A stretch of 32,177 bases of DNA from an uncultured delta proteobacterium (GTDB lineage Bacteria; Myxococcota_A; Polyangia; Polyangiales; Ga0077539), in the NCBI GenBank assembly GCA_903845045.1, contig CAIMWA010000459.1, forward strand, positions 1 through 32,177, given 5' to 3'. How positions within the stretch are numbered: position 1 is the first letter of the stretch; every line of letters begins with the position of its first letter. The translations under genes and the position numbers were made by a program. The notes beneath the pieces were generated by a model, which saw nothing but the letters and a program-made list of their open reading frames with translations, was not told the DNA's origin and ran no database searches. Shown here in pieces: positions 1-7,628 of this stretch.

Positions 1-753
1 GAGGCGCGGGTCGATGCCGGCGACGCGCTCCGACGGCGGCGGCGGCTCCTCGAGGAGGATCGCGCTGATCATCTCGAAGACCGACGTGCGCTCGTACGGG
101 AGCGTTCCCGTGCGGCACTCGAAGAGCGTCACCCCGAAGGCGTACTGGTCGCTGCGCGCGTCGACCTTGTGGGCGCTGCGCGCGGCCTCCGGAGAGAGGT
201 AGCAGGGCGTGCCGATGAGGATCGCCGAGCTCGTGAGCCGGGCGATCTTGGGGTCGTTGCTCCGCTGCACGTGCGAGATGCCGAAGTCGACGAGCTTCGG
301 CTTGATGGTCCCGCGGCGCGTGCGCGCGAGGAAGATGTTCTCGGGCTTCACATCGCGGTGGATGACGCCGCTCTCGTGGGCCACGGCGAGCGCGTCGCAG
401 ACCGGGATCATCAGGTCGACGAGCTCGGTGTCGCCGAAGGGACCCTTGCGGGCGAGGCGCTGCGCGAGCGTCTCGCCGTCGAGGAGTTCCATCACGAGGT
501 ACGAGACGCCGTCGCGCATGCCGACGTCGCTGACGTCCACGATGTGCTCGTGGCGGATGCGCGCCGCGGCCTCGCCCTCGCGAAGGAACCGCTGCACCGC
601 CTCGCGCTCCGCGGCCGCATCGGGGAGCAGCACCTTGATCGCGACGCGCTTGTGGAGCTGCAGATGCTCGGCCTCGAAGACCGCGCCCATGGCCCCGCGT
701 CCGATCTCTCGCACGATCCGATACGTTCCGAAATTGTCGCCGGGCGTCAGCAT
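1..753 (-). CDS. Hanks-type serine/threonine protein kinase, C-terminal part beyond the window
   Basis: This gene encodes the catalytic domain of a bacterial Ser/Thr kinase that phosphorylates protein substrates with ATP. The 251 visible residues carry every core motif: glycine loop IGRGAMG (17-23), the ATP lysine in VAIK (K40), HRDVKPEN (132-139, catalytic D134), DFG (156-158), and a P+1 loop with LSPE near residue 188. The ATG at 753 starts a protein whose glycine loop begins at the usual distance. The gene leaves the left edge just before the end of the kinase fold, so any linker, membrane segment or sensor domain cannot be seen. It lies 79 bases downstream of aroE on the same strand and could be read from the xseA-aroE transcript. 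The kinase call is firm; its substrate and signal are unknown. Confidence 0.93.
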   Translation of the reverse strand, partial: MLTPGDNFGTYRIVREIGRGAMGAVFEAEHLQLHKRVAIKVLLPDAAAEREAVQRFLREGEAAARIRHEHIVDVSDVGMRDGVSYLVMELLDGETLAQRLARKGPFGDTELVDLMIPVCDALAVAHESGVIHRDVKPENIFLARTRRGTIKPKLVDFGISHVQRSNDPKIARLTSSAILIGTPCYLSPEAARSAHKVDARSDQYAFGVTLFECRTGTLPYERTSVFEMISAILLEEPPPPSERVAGIDPRL

Positions 754-832
754 CTTGCGGGTCGTGTCGGGAATCTCGCACGGCGCGGGCTGCGGGCGTC
801 AATCCCACATGCGCGCACGCCGGTGCACGCCG

Positions 833-1651
833 TCAGTGCGCGCCCCACACGGCCTCGCGCATCGGCTCGGCCGGCGGGCGCACGCCGAACCACCGCTGCA
901 CCGCGGCGACGCCCTGCTGCACGAGCATCTCCGCGCCGAACCCACGCAGGACGCGGAGCCCGGCGGCGTCGGCGGCGCGCATCCACGCCGTCTCGGCCGG
1001 CGCGTAGACGAGGTCCACCGCGACCGCACCGGCGCGGCACGCATCGAGGCGCGCGCCCGCGAGCAGGCCCTCGACGCCGGGGCCGCCGTGCATGCCGCAG
1101 GGCGTCGCTTGCACGACGAGGGTCGCCTCGGCGAGCGCGTCGTGCGCGGCGTCCGTTCCGAGCACCACCATCGGCGCGGCGGCGTCATCGCGAGAGGCTG
1201 CTCGCGCGAGTAGCGTGACCTTCGACGCCCCACCCGCCCGCGCCGCCGCGACCACCGCGCGGGACGCTCCGCCGGCGCCGAGCACCGCCAGCACGGCTCC
1301 GCGAAGCGACGCACCCGACGCTGCCAGCGCGGTCGTGAAGCCCTCGACGTCGGTGTTCGAGCCCGCGAAGCCGCAGTCGTCGCGCACCAGGGTGTTCACG
1401 GCGCCGCAGGCGCGCGCCGCGCCGTCGGGGCGAACGAGGGCCATCGTCGCGACCTTCCAGGGCACGGTGACGTTGGCGCCGCGCACGCCCTCGCGGAGCA
1501 GCGCGGCGAGGGTGCCTTCGAGGGCCCGCGGCGGGGTGTCGCGGAGCTCGTACGCCGCGTCGATGCCCGCCGCGCGAAAGGCCGCGGTCATCATCGCCGG
1601 CGAGCGCGAGTGCCCCACCGGATGCCCGATGAGCACGATGCGGTCGGTCAC
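833..1651 (-). CDS. aroE: Shikimate dehydrogenase (NADP+)
   Basis: AroE reduces 3-dehydroshikimate to shikimate with NADPH in the cytoplasmic pathway to chorismate and aromatic amino acids. The 272-residue length is normal for the family. Visible signatures are GHPVGHSRSP (9-18, shikimate-binding serines), NVTVPWK (60-66, catalytic K66), GAVNTL (83-88), SNTD with catalytic D101, the dinucleotide loop GAGGAS (125-130), and a C-terminal G-x-EMLVQQG segment typical of AroE. The start is GTG at 1651. Its first bases overlap the TGA of xseA (GTGA at 1651-1648), so the two genes are probably translationally coupled. No other aro gene is in the window. The related YdiB and quinate dehydrogenases are alternatives, but the motif set fits AroE best. 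Confidence 0.95.
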   Translation of the reverse strand: MTDRIVLIGHPVGHSRSPAMMTAAFRAAGIDAAYELRDTPPRALEGTLAALLREGVRGANVTVPWKVATMALVRPDGAARACGAVNTLVRDDCGFAGSNTDVEGFTTALAASGASLRGAVLAVLGAGGASRAVVAAARAGGASKVTLLARAASRDDAAAPMVVLGTDAAHDALAEATLVVQATPCGMHGGPGVEGLLAGARLDACRAGAVAVDLVYAPAETAWMRAADAAGLRVLRGFGAEMLVQQGVAAVQRWFGVRPPAEPMREAVWGAH

Positions 1652-3063
1652 GGCCGCGTCCGCACGACGGTCGCCTCGAGGGCGCCGCGGTGCAGCCGGA
1701 TCTCGATGTTCGCCCCGGCCGGGACGAGGGTCGCATCGACGAGCGCGTGGCCCTCGTGCAGGACGACGCCATAGCCTCGCGCGAGGATTCGCAGCGGCGA
1801 CAGCGCCTCGAGCTTCGCCACCTGCATCGCCGCGGACTCCTTGCGTGCCTGCACCGCCGCGCGTACCGCACGCTCTAGTGACTCGCGCGTCGCCGCGAAG
1901 GTGCGACGGGGGGCCTCGAGCGCGCCGCGCATCGCCGGGACGAGCCGGGCGTCGAGGCGGTCCAGCGTGGCGCGATCGGCCGCGAGGCGGGCGCGCGGGT
2001 GGCGGCTCGCGAGGGAGACCTCACGCTGGGCGAGGTCCCTGCGCCCCGCGGCGATGCGGCGGTGCAACACCGCTTCCGCGCGCTCCACCAGGGCATCGAG
2101 GGTCTGCCGTCGCGCCGCCACCGCCGGCCGTGGATCGCGGAGGCGAACGCGCTCCAGCTCCAGGGCGAGCCGTTGGACCTTCGCGTCCATGGCTCGCCGG
2201 AGCCGCGCGCGCAGCACCGCGACACGCTCGAGCTCCTGATCGAGCACCGGGGTGCAGAGCGTCGCCGCGGCCGTGGGCGTCGCAGCGCGGACGTCGGCGA
2301 CGAGGTCCGCCAAGGTGTGGTCGACCTGGTGCCCGACAGCGCTCACCACGGGCACGCGGCAGGCCGCGATGGCGCGCGCGACGCCCTCGTCGTTGAACGC
2401 CGCGAGGTCCTCCGCCGCGCCGCCTCCGCGACCGACGATCACGACGTCGATGCCCGCGATCCGCGAAAGGCGCGCGATGGCCCGGGCGATCTGCCGCGGC
2501 GCCTCGGGCCCCTGCACCTGCGCCGGCGCCAGGACCACGCGCACCGGCCATCGACGGGAGATCTCCTTGAGGATGTCCTGCACCGCCGCGCCCGCGGCGC
2601 TCGTGACCACCCCGATGCCGCGCGGATACGCCGGCAGCGGCCGCTTGCGCGCCGGGTCGAAGAGCCCCTCGGCGAGGAGCTTCGCCTTGAGGGCCTCGAG
2701 GCGCGCCGCCGCGAGCCCCGAACCCGCCGCGCGCGCCGCGTCCGCGACGAACTGGAAGCGCCCCGATGGACCGTAGATCGACGGTCGTCCGAAGAGCTCG
2801 ACGCGCTCGCCGACGGCGATGCGGGCGTTCGCGCGCGACGCGTTGCTCTTCCACATGACGCAGGCCAGCCGGGCGTCCTCGCGGTCGTCCTTGAGCTCGA
2901 AGTAGAGGTGCCCCGACGGGTAGAGCTTGGCCTGCGAGACCTCGCCCTCGATCCAGAGGGCGCGGCGGAAATGGTCGCGCAGGGCGTCGGCCGCGGCGCG
3001 GTTGAATTCCGCGACGGACATCGCCCGCTCGCTGGACGGCCCGCCTCGCTCGGGGAGGTTCAT
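1648..3063 (-). CDS. xseA: Exodeoxyribonuclease VII large subunit
   Basis: XseA is the catalytic subunit of exonuclease VII, which degrades single-stranded DNA and acts in mismatch repair and damage tolerance together with several small XseB subunits. The 471 residues show an N-terminal OB-fold (about 16-110, beginning with the family pattern SVAEFN and later WIEGEVS and GHLYFELKD), then the nuclease core with GVVTSAAGAAVQDI (151-164), RGGGAAEDL (212-220), SAVGHQVD (241-248) and TPTAAA (262-267), followed by an Ala/Arg/Glu-rich, probably coiled-coil C-terminus. The family usually has GHE-x-D; here it is GHQVD, and RGGGS is RGGGA. I chose the ATG at 3063; an ATG at 3021 (MSVAEF) is also possible. 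No xseB is visible. The gene overlaps aroE by four bases. Confidence 0.94.
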   Translation of the reverse strand: MNLPERGGPSSERAMSVAEFNRAAADALRDHFRRALWIEGEVSQAKLYPSGHLYFELKDDREDARLACVMWKSNASRANARIAVGERVELFGRPSIYGPSGRFQFVADAARAAGSGLAAARLEALKAKLLAEGLFDPARKRPLPAYPRGIGVVTSAAGAAVQDILKEISRRWPVRVVLAPAQVQGPEAPRQIARAIARLSRIAGIDVVIVGRGGGAAEDLAAFNDEGVARAIAACRVPVVSAVGHQVDHTLADLVADVRAATPTAAATLCTPVLDQELERVAVLRARLRRAMDAKVQRLALELERVRLRDPRPAVAARRQTLDALVERAEAVLHRRIAAGRRDLAQREVSLASRHPRARLAADRATLDRLDARLVPAMRGALEAPRRTFAATRESLERAVRAAVQARKESAAMQVAKLEALSPLRILARGYGVVLHEGHALVDATLVPAGANIEIRLHRGALEATVVRTRP

Positions 3064-3123
3064 CGGCGCGCGACGGTAGCACGCGATCGACGCCGCTCCC
3101 GATGACCGATGGCAGGGCGGCTG

Positions 3124-3149
3124 TTGAGTTCCGCGCGGCGCCGTAGCAA
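3124..3149 (+). promoter_or_regulatory. Weak promoter-like element before the DUF2330 gene
   Basis: TTGAGT (3124-3129) and TAGCAA (3144-3149) are 14 bases apart, shorter than the usual 17. The octamer GTAGCAAC (3143-3150) recurs before the next gene at 4432-4439. The element supports the start at 3173 over the one at 3152. Confidence 0.3.
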
Positions 3150-3172
3150 CCATGCCGGCCGTGGAGCGCACC

Positions 3173-4402
3173 ATGGGTCGAACGGGCGTACGAACGGCGT
3201 GGACGGGGATCGCTGCGGCCGCGGTGGTGCTGTCGGGCAGCGGAGACGCTCGCGCCTGCGGCGGCTGCTTCGCCCCGATGGAGACCGAGCAGGTCGTGAC
3301 GGACCACCGCATGGTCCTCGCGCTGCATGCGTACGAGACGATTCTCTGGGACCAGATCCGCTACAGCGGCCGGCCCCAGGACTTCTCGTGGGTGCTCCCG
3401 GTGCAGGGCGACGTGACGGTGGAGCTCGCGAGCGGCTCGTTCTTCGACACCCTCGCTGCCGCGACGGCGCCCTCGGTCACGGCGCCGGCTTCGACCTGCC
3501 CCACCAGCGGTGGTGGAGGCTTCCTCGGGTCGCCGGCCTCGTTCGCGTCGGACCGGGCCAACGGCGGCGTCGAGGTGCTCCACACCGCGATCGTGGGCCC
3601 TTACGAGACGGTCACGCTGCGAAGCTCCGACGCGAACGCGTTGACCACGTGGCTCCGCGGCAACGGCTACGCGATCCCCGGACCCACGGTGCCGGTGATC
3701 CAGTTCTACACCGACCAGCACATGGACTTCGTCGCGCTGCGGTTGCGGCCGGGCGAAGGCGTGCAGGCCATGCAGCCCATCCGCGTCCGCTACTCCTCGC
3801 CGACGACGACGCTTCCGCTCCGCATGGTGAGCGCCGGCGTGGCCGACAAGGTCGGCGTGTCGCTCTACATCTTCGCCGAGGGACGCACCGAGGCCGCGAA
3901 CTTCCCGAACGCCACCGTCGACCGTGCGTCCGTCGTGTGGGATTTCGCGACGAACACGAGCAATTACGCCTCGCGCTTCGCCGCCGCCATCGCGCCCTCG
4001 TCCGGACGCGCGTGGGTCACCGAGTCGGCCCAGCAGTCGGGTGCGTACGAGTACAATTTCTACAGCACCGACACGCGGGACGACTGGCGCCTCGCGCTGG
4101 GCTCGCTGCAGCGCCCGTGGGTGACGTTCCTGCGGAGCGACCTGCCGCTCGCGGCGCTCGACCGCGACCTGCAGATCCAGGCGGCGGTGGCCACCGACGC
4201 GCTGTACCCGAACTTCGTCGCGACGCAGGCGGTGCATCGCCCCCCGTGCAGCACCAGCGACGGATTCTACTCGGGCACCGACAGCGGCCGCACCGGCGGC
4301 CTGAGCTGCGTCGCCGTGCCTCGAAGCGCCGGGGGAGATCGCTGGGCCCTCGTGCTCGCCGCGGCCGCCATCGCCGCGGTGCGTCGCCGTCGCGGACGCT
4401 AG
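3173..4402 (+). CDS. DUF2330 family exported protein with MYXO-CTERM-like C-terminal tail
   Basis: The protein (409 residues) is exported and its function is unknown. The N-terminus is a signal peptide ending near DARA, immediately followed by CGGCF, the opening expected of DUF2330 proteins. DHRMVLALHAYETILWDQI and FSWVLPVQG are further family-like blocks. The C-terminus has a Cys (GGLSC), a short hydrophobic stretch and a terminal RRRRGR, the layout of MYXO-CTERM sorting tails in Myxococcota, which suggests anchoring at the cell surface. I chose the ATG at 3173 because GGAG lies six bases upstream; an in-frame ATG at 3152 would add seven residues but lies almost on top of the candidate -10. 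It diverges from xseA and precedes the ArsA-like gene by 48 bases. The family call is fairly firm; surface anchoring is inference. Confidence 0.82.
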   Translation: MGRTGVRTAWTGIAAAAVVLSGSGDARACGGCFAPMETEQVVTDHRMVLALHAYETILWDQIRYSGRPQDFSWVLPVQGDVTVELASGSFFDTLAAATAPSVTAPASTCPTSGGGGFLGSPASFASDRANGGVEVLHTAIVGPYETVTLRSSDANALTTWLRGNGYAIPGPTVPVIQFYTDQHMDFVALRLRPGEGVQAMQPIRVRYSSPTTTLPLRMVSAGVADKVGVSLYIFAEGRTEAANFPNATVDRASVVWDFATNTSNYASRFAAAIAPSSGRAWVTESAQQSGAYEYNFYSTDTRDDWRLALGSLQRPWVTFLRSDLPLAALDRDLQIQAAVATDALYPNFVATQAVHRPPCSTSDGFYSGTDSGRTGGLSCVAVPRSAGGDRWALVLAAAAIAAVRRRRGR

Positions 4403-4408
4403 CGCCGC

Positions 4409-4438
4409 TTGCGTCTCCGCCTGGGGGCGCGGTAGCAA
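4409..4438 (+). promoter_or_regulatory. Promoter candidate for the ArsA-like gene
   Basis: TTGCGT (4409-4414), an 18-base spacer and TAGCAA (4433-4438) lie 12 bases before the ATG at 4451. This would give a very short leader, which fits the lack of a ribosome site. Confidence 0.4.
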
Positions 4439-4450
4439 CGAAACCGCTTC

Positions 4451-5374
4451 ATGGCCGCCGACCTCCTCGACCGACGCTTTCTCGCCGTGATCGGCAAGGG
4501 CGGCACCGGAAAGACCACCGTCGCGGCGGCGCTTGCGGTGCTCGCGGCGTCGCGGGGCAAGCGCGTGCTCGTGGCGATGTCCCAGGCACGAGAGCGCATG
4601 AGCTCCATGCTCGAGACGCAATTCGTCACGAGCGAGGTGCAGCCCATCCTCGCCAACATCGACGCCGTGAACCTCGACCCCGAGGCGTGCCTCGACGAGT
4701 ACGGCATGATGATCTTGAAGGCGCGGGCCCTCTACAAGGCCGTCATGGACAACCGCGCCGTGAAGGGCTTCCTGCGCGCCGTTCCCGGCATGGACGCCTG
4801 GGCCATGCTCGGCAAGACGCTCTATCACGTGAAGCAGCAGGAGCGCGGCCGCTACGTCTACGACCTCGTGATCCTCGACGCACCGGCGACGGGCCACGGG
4901 CTGCAGATGCTCCGCGTGCCCGAGGTCATCGCGTCCGTCGCGCCTGTGGGGCTGCTGCGCCGTGAGGCCGAGGAGGGCCTGGCCATCCTTCGTGACCCCG
5001 TGCGCTCGGGGATGGTGGTGGTCACCCTCGCCGAGGAGATGCCCACGGCGGAGACCGAAGAGCTCGTTCCGAAGCTCACCGGAGAGCTCAAGCTGCCGCT
5101 GGCGAAGCTGGTCATCAACCAGGTGCTTCCGCCGTTGTTCCGCACCGGAGTGGGGCCCGCGCAGGCGGCGGCCGACGTGCTGGCGGCGGCGCCCGCGCTC
5201 ACCGACGTGGCCCGGGTGGGGCTCTCCAGGGCGCGTCGCGAGGCGCTCCAGAAGACCATGATCGAGCGTCTGGCGAAGCTGCCGGGCAGCAAGGTGCTCC
5301 TCCCAGCGCTCGCCGTGGAGCAGATGCGCCGCGCCGACGTCGAGGCCCTCGCGCGCGGCCTCGGCAGCGTCTGA
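4451..5374 (+). CDS. ArsA/Get3-like P-loop ATPase
   Basis: This 307-residue cytoplasmic ATPase belongs to the ArsA/TRC40 branch of deviant-Walker-A NTPases. GKGGTGKTT (15-23) supplies both the signature lysine K16 and the Walker lysine K21. The segment DAPATGHGLQMLRVP matches the switch II region of ArsA (DTAPTGHTLRLL). Where ArsA and Get3 have the switch I pattern DPAHSLSD, this protein reads AMSQARERMSSML, so the usual catalytic aspartate is missing. The arsenite-binding cysteines are also absent, so an arsenite pump role is unlikely. It is a single-domain form, about half of E. coli ArsA. There is no clear ribosome site before the ATG; a promoter-like element ends about 12 bases upstream. 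Fold assignment is firm, function unknown. Confidence 0.86.
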   Translation: MAADLLDRRFLAVIGKGGTGKTTVAAALAVLAASRGKRVLVAMSQARERMSSMLETQFVTSEVQPILANIDAVNLDPEACLDEYGMMILKARALYKAVMDNRAVKGFLRAVPGMDAWAMLGKTLYHVKQQERGRYVYDLVILDAPATGHGLQMLRVPEVIASVAPVGLLRREAEEGLAILRDPVRSGMVVVTLAEEMPTAETEELVPKLTGELKLPLAKLVINQVLPPLFRTGVGPAQAAADVLAAAPALTDVARVGLSRARREALQKTMIERLAKLPGSKVLLPALAVEQMRRADVEALARGLGSV

Positions 5375-5385
5375 GCACGGAGCGA

Positions 5386-5414
5386 TTGACGCACCCGCGC
5401 TGTCCGGGTTTGCA
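5386..5414 (+). promoter_or_regulatory. Promoter candidate for the cupredoxin-like / MXAN_5187-like / ligA run
   Basis: TTGACG (5386-5391), a 17-base spacer and TTTGCA (5409-5414) end nine bases before the ATG at 5424. The -35 is close to the sigma-70 consensus. It starts 12 bases after the upstream stop codon. Confidence 0.45.
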
Positions 5415-5423
5415 TGCGCGGCG

Positions 5424-6170
5424 ATGACTGACGGACGTGTTCCGGGGATGCGGCGTCGCGCCGTCGCGGCGGGCCTCGCGATGATGCTCTCGGGGGTGGC
5501 GGCGGCGCACGACCTGCGCGGCTCGCTGGGCGGTGCGGACACGCTCACGCCTTCGCCTCGGCCGGTGCCGCCGCGCTGGCGCGGATCGTTCTGGGAGGTG
5601 CCCAACGGCGGCCTCGCGATCCAGGTGCCGCGGGCGAACCTCGAGCGCGACGTGGCCGTGGTGCTGACCGGCGCGTCGGTGCCCGAGATGCGGCAGCCGG
5701 TGACGGCGCGCGTGGAGGGCGGCCGCTGCGTCCCGGGCACCCTCGTGGTCGCGCCGGGGACGACGCTGACCGTCGACAACGAGGACCTTCTCGCGCACGA
5801 ATTCTACGTCGTGCGTGCGGGCCAGACGGAGCCGGTGGTGGCGAGCGAGCTCACGGCGTCGCGCACCCGCCGGCAGCTCAGCCTGCCCGCGGCGGGCGCC
5901 TATGAGCTCCGCGACCAGCGGCAGCCGCAGTTCCGTTGCTGGATCGTCGCGGGGCCCGGTCAGGGGCGCGTGCTGCCGGTGGACCGCACCGGTGCGTTCA
6001 GCGTGTCGGGCCTGGAAGACGGGACGTACACGGTGAAGGCCTACTTCGAGGGCGCCGAGCGGGCGTCCGGCGAGGTGACCGTGGCGGGGCGCGAGGCGAC
6101 GGTGACGCTGTCCCTGGGCGGCGAGGCCGCGCCGGCACACGAAGACACGCATCGGCATCGGGACCACTGA
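5424..6170 (+). CDS. Secreted cupredoxin-like / carboxypeptidase-regulatory-like beta protein
   Basis: The 248-residue product begins with an Arg-rich n-region and hydrophobic core (MRRRAVAAGLAMML) ending in GVAAA-HD, a clear signal peptide, so it is periplasmic or secreted. The middle is beta-rich and resembles cupredoxin-like domains (VAPGTTLTVDNEDLLAHEFYV). The last third resembles a carboxypeptidase regulatory-like fold (DGTYTVKAYFEG). The extreme C-terminus is His/Asp-rich (HEDTHRHRDH) and could bind metal. A full type-1 copper site (His, Cys, His, Met in order) is not evident. The ATG at 5424 lies close to a good TTGACG-17-TTTGCA element; an ATG at 5448 gives the shorter signal peptide. 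It is followed after 18 bases by the MXAN_5187-like gene, so they are probably co-transcribed. Confidence 0.72.
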   Translation: MTDGRVPGMRRRAVAAGLAMMLSGVAAAHDLRGSLGGADTLTPSPRPVPPRWRGSFWEVPNGGLAIQVPRANLERDVAVVLTGASVPEMRQPVTARVEGGRCVPGTLVVAPGTTLTVDNEDLLAHEFYVVRAGQTEPVVASELTASRTRRQLSLPAAGAYELRDQRQPQFRCWIVAGPGQGRVLPVDRTGAFSVSGLEDGTYTVKAYFEGAERASGEVTVAGREATVTLSLGGEAAPAHEDTHRHRDH

Positions 6171-6188
6171 CGGACGGGAGCCAGGACG

Positions 6189-7628
6189 ATGTTGTTCTCA
6201 CGATTCTGGGTCGTCCTCCTCGCGGTGATCGCCGGCGCCTCGGTGGCGGCGATGACGCTCGCGCGCAAGACCTACGACCACGACCGGGCCCTCGACACGG
6301 CGGCGCTCGTCGAGAGCGACCGGCGCATCGTCGAGGAGTTCCTTCGACGCGACGCGCGCACGCGCATCGACGACCTCGCCCCGCTGGCCGGCGACGGCGC
6401 GCTGGTCACCGCGATGGTGACGGCGACGCGGCGCACCGGCGACTCGCCCGCGCTGATCGGCAACACCATCACCACGCGGCTCCGCGACCTCAACGCCGGC
6501 CTCGGTCCGCTGCGCGGCGACGTGCTCTTCGCCGTCGACCCGCGGGGCATCGTCGTCGGACGCGTGGGGCTCAACGAGAACACCGTCGGTGATTACGTGG
6601 GCGGTATTCCGCTCGTGGAGCGCGCGCTCGCCGGCTACGTGCGCGACGACGTCTGGGAGCTCGGGGGTACGGCGTACCGCATGGCGGCGCGGCCGATCCT
6701 CTCCGAGGGCCGGTACTACGTCGGCGCGGTGGTGCACGGCATCGCGATCCAGCAGCGCTTCGTCGAGACCGTGGCGCAGCTCGTGCCGGGTGCATCGGTC
6801 GTGTTCTTCAGCGCCGCGCAGACCTACGCGGGCTTCACGCCGGTGCCCGAGCGCGGCGGCGTCGCGGCCCCGCCCGTGGGGGCGTTGTCCGAGCCCGTGC
6901 GCACGCTCGCGGGGCGCTCCGAGTGGGCGTCCGGGGCGGTCTCCCTCGAGCTGCCGGAGCACGGCGGGCGCGTGTCCTACGGCGCGATCCCGGGCGCAGC
7001 GGGCATGGGCATCGCGGTGGGGCGCGGGCTCCCTTCGATGCCGACGGATTTCCTGCTGCACGCGTCGAAGGAGGACCTCGCGCGGGTTCCCCTGGCGGGC
7101 ATCGGCGCCGGCGTGGCCGGGCTCATCGTCGTCGCGATGCTGTTCTTCGCCCTCGAATTCGGCGCCAAGAAGAAGCGCCTCGCGGAGGCCTTCGCGGGGC
7201 TGCAGCGCGGTCCGGCGAACCGCCTCGACCCGGTGGCGCTCACGGGCTTCGCCAACGACCTCGCGCTCGCGGCGAACGATGCCCTCGACGCGGTGGTGCG
7301 GCGCGAGGTGGAGCGCTCGGGCGGAAAGGTGCGTAGCGTGAACGACCTCGAGTCGCTGCTCACCGCTCCCGGTGATGCTCCGCAGAACGTACGGCTGCCG
7401 CTCAACGAGGCCGACGAGCAGCGGCAGTGGCGGGAGCTCTACGAGCAGTTCGTGGCCAAGCGGCGCGAGTGCGGCGAGGCCGCCGACGGCGTCAGCTGGG
7501 ACCGCTTCGCCGGCACGCTGCGCAAGAGCCGTGAAGAGGTCGTGTCGCGGGCCCGCAGCAAGGGCGCGCGCTTCACCGTCGTCGTGAAGGACGGTCGCGC
7601 CGCCGTGAAGGCCGCCCCGCTCGGCTGA
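6189..7628 (+). CDS. MXAN_5187-like membrane protein with periplasmic cache-like sensor region
   Basis: The 479-residue protein has a membrane helix at about 6-24, a periplasmic region of about 275 residues, a second helix near 303-325 followed by AKKKR, and a cytoplasmic tail. This is the topology of bacterial sensors, and the periplasmic part (for example DVLFAVDPRGIVVGR and VERALAGYVRDDVWE) reads like a double-cache domain. The tail has no kinase, HAMP, GGDEF or methyl-accepting domain. Its last 80 residues (from about WRELYEQFVAKRRECGE to FTVVVKDGRAAVKAAP) resemble the C-terminal domain named after Myxococcus MXAN_5187; that match is from memory. GGGAG with AGGA lies just before the ATG. 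The stop overlaps the ligA start as TGATG, so the ligase is probably translated by re-initiation. Its signal and output are unknown. Confidence 0.75.
   Translation: MLFSRFWVVLLAVIAGASVAAMTLARKTYDHDRALDTAALVESDRRIVEEFLRRDARTRIDDLAPLAGDGALVTAMVTATRRTGDSPALIGNTITTRLRDLNAGLGPLRGDVLFAVDPRGIVVGRVGLNENTVGDYVGGIPLVERALAGYVRDDVWELGGTAYRMAARPILSEGRYYVGAVVHGIAIQQRFVETVAQLVPGASVVFFSAAQTYAGFTPVPERGGVAAPPVGALSEPVRTLAGRSEWASGAVSLELPEHGGRVSYGAIPGAAGMGIAVGRGLPSMPTDFLLHASKEDLARVPLAGIGAGVAGLIVVAMLFFALEFGAKKKRLAEAFAGLQRGPANRLDPVALTGFANDLALAANDALDAVVRREVERSGGKVRSVNDLESLLTAPGDAPQNVRLPLNEADEQRQWRELYEQFVAKRRECGEAADGVSWDRFAGTLRKSREEVVSRARSKGARFTVVVKDGRAAVKAAPLG

Noticed and set aside
2021..5779. Very long open frame on the minus strand across xseA, DUF2330, ArsA-like and cupredoxin-like genes
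   Set aside because: It runs antisense or out of frame to well-supported genes. Its product is rich in Arg, Gly, Ala and His with no domains, typical of the low stop-codon frequency in G/C-rich DNA.
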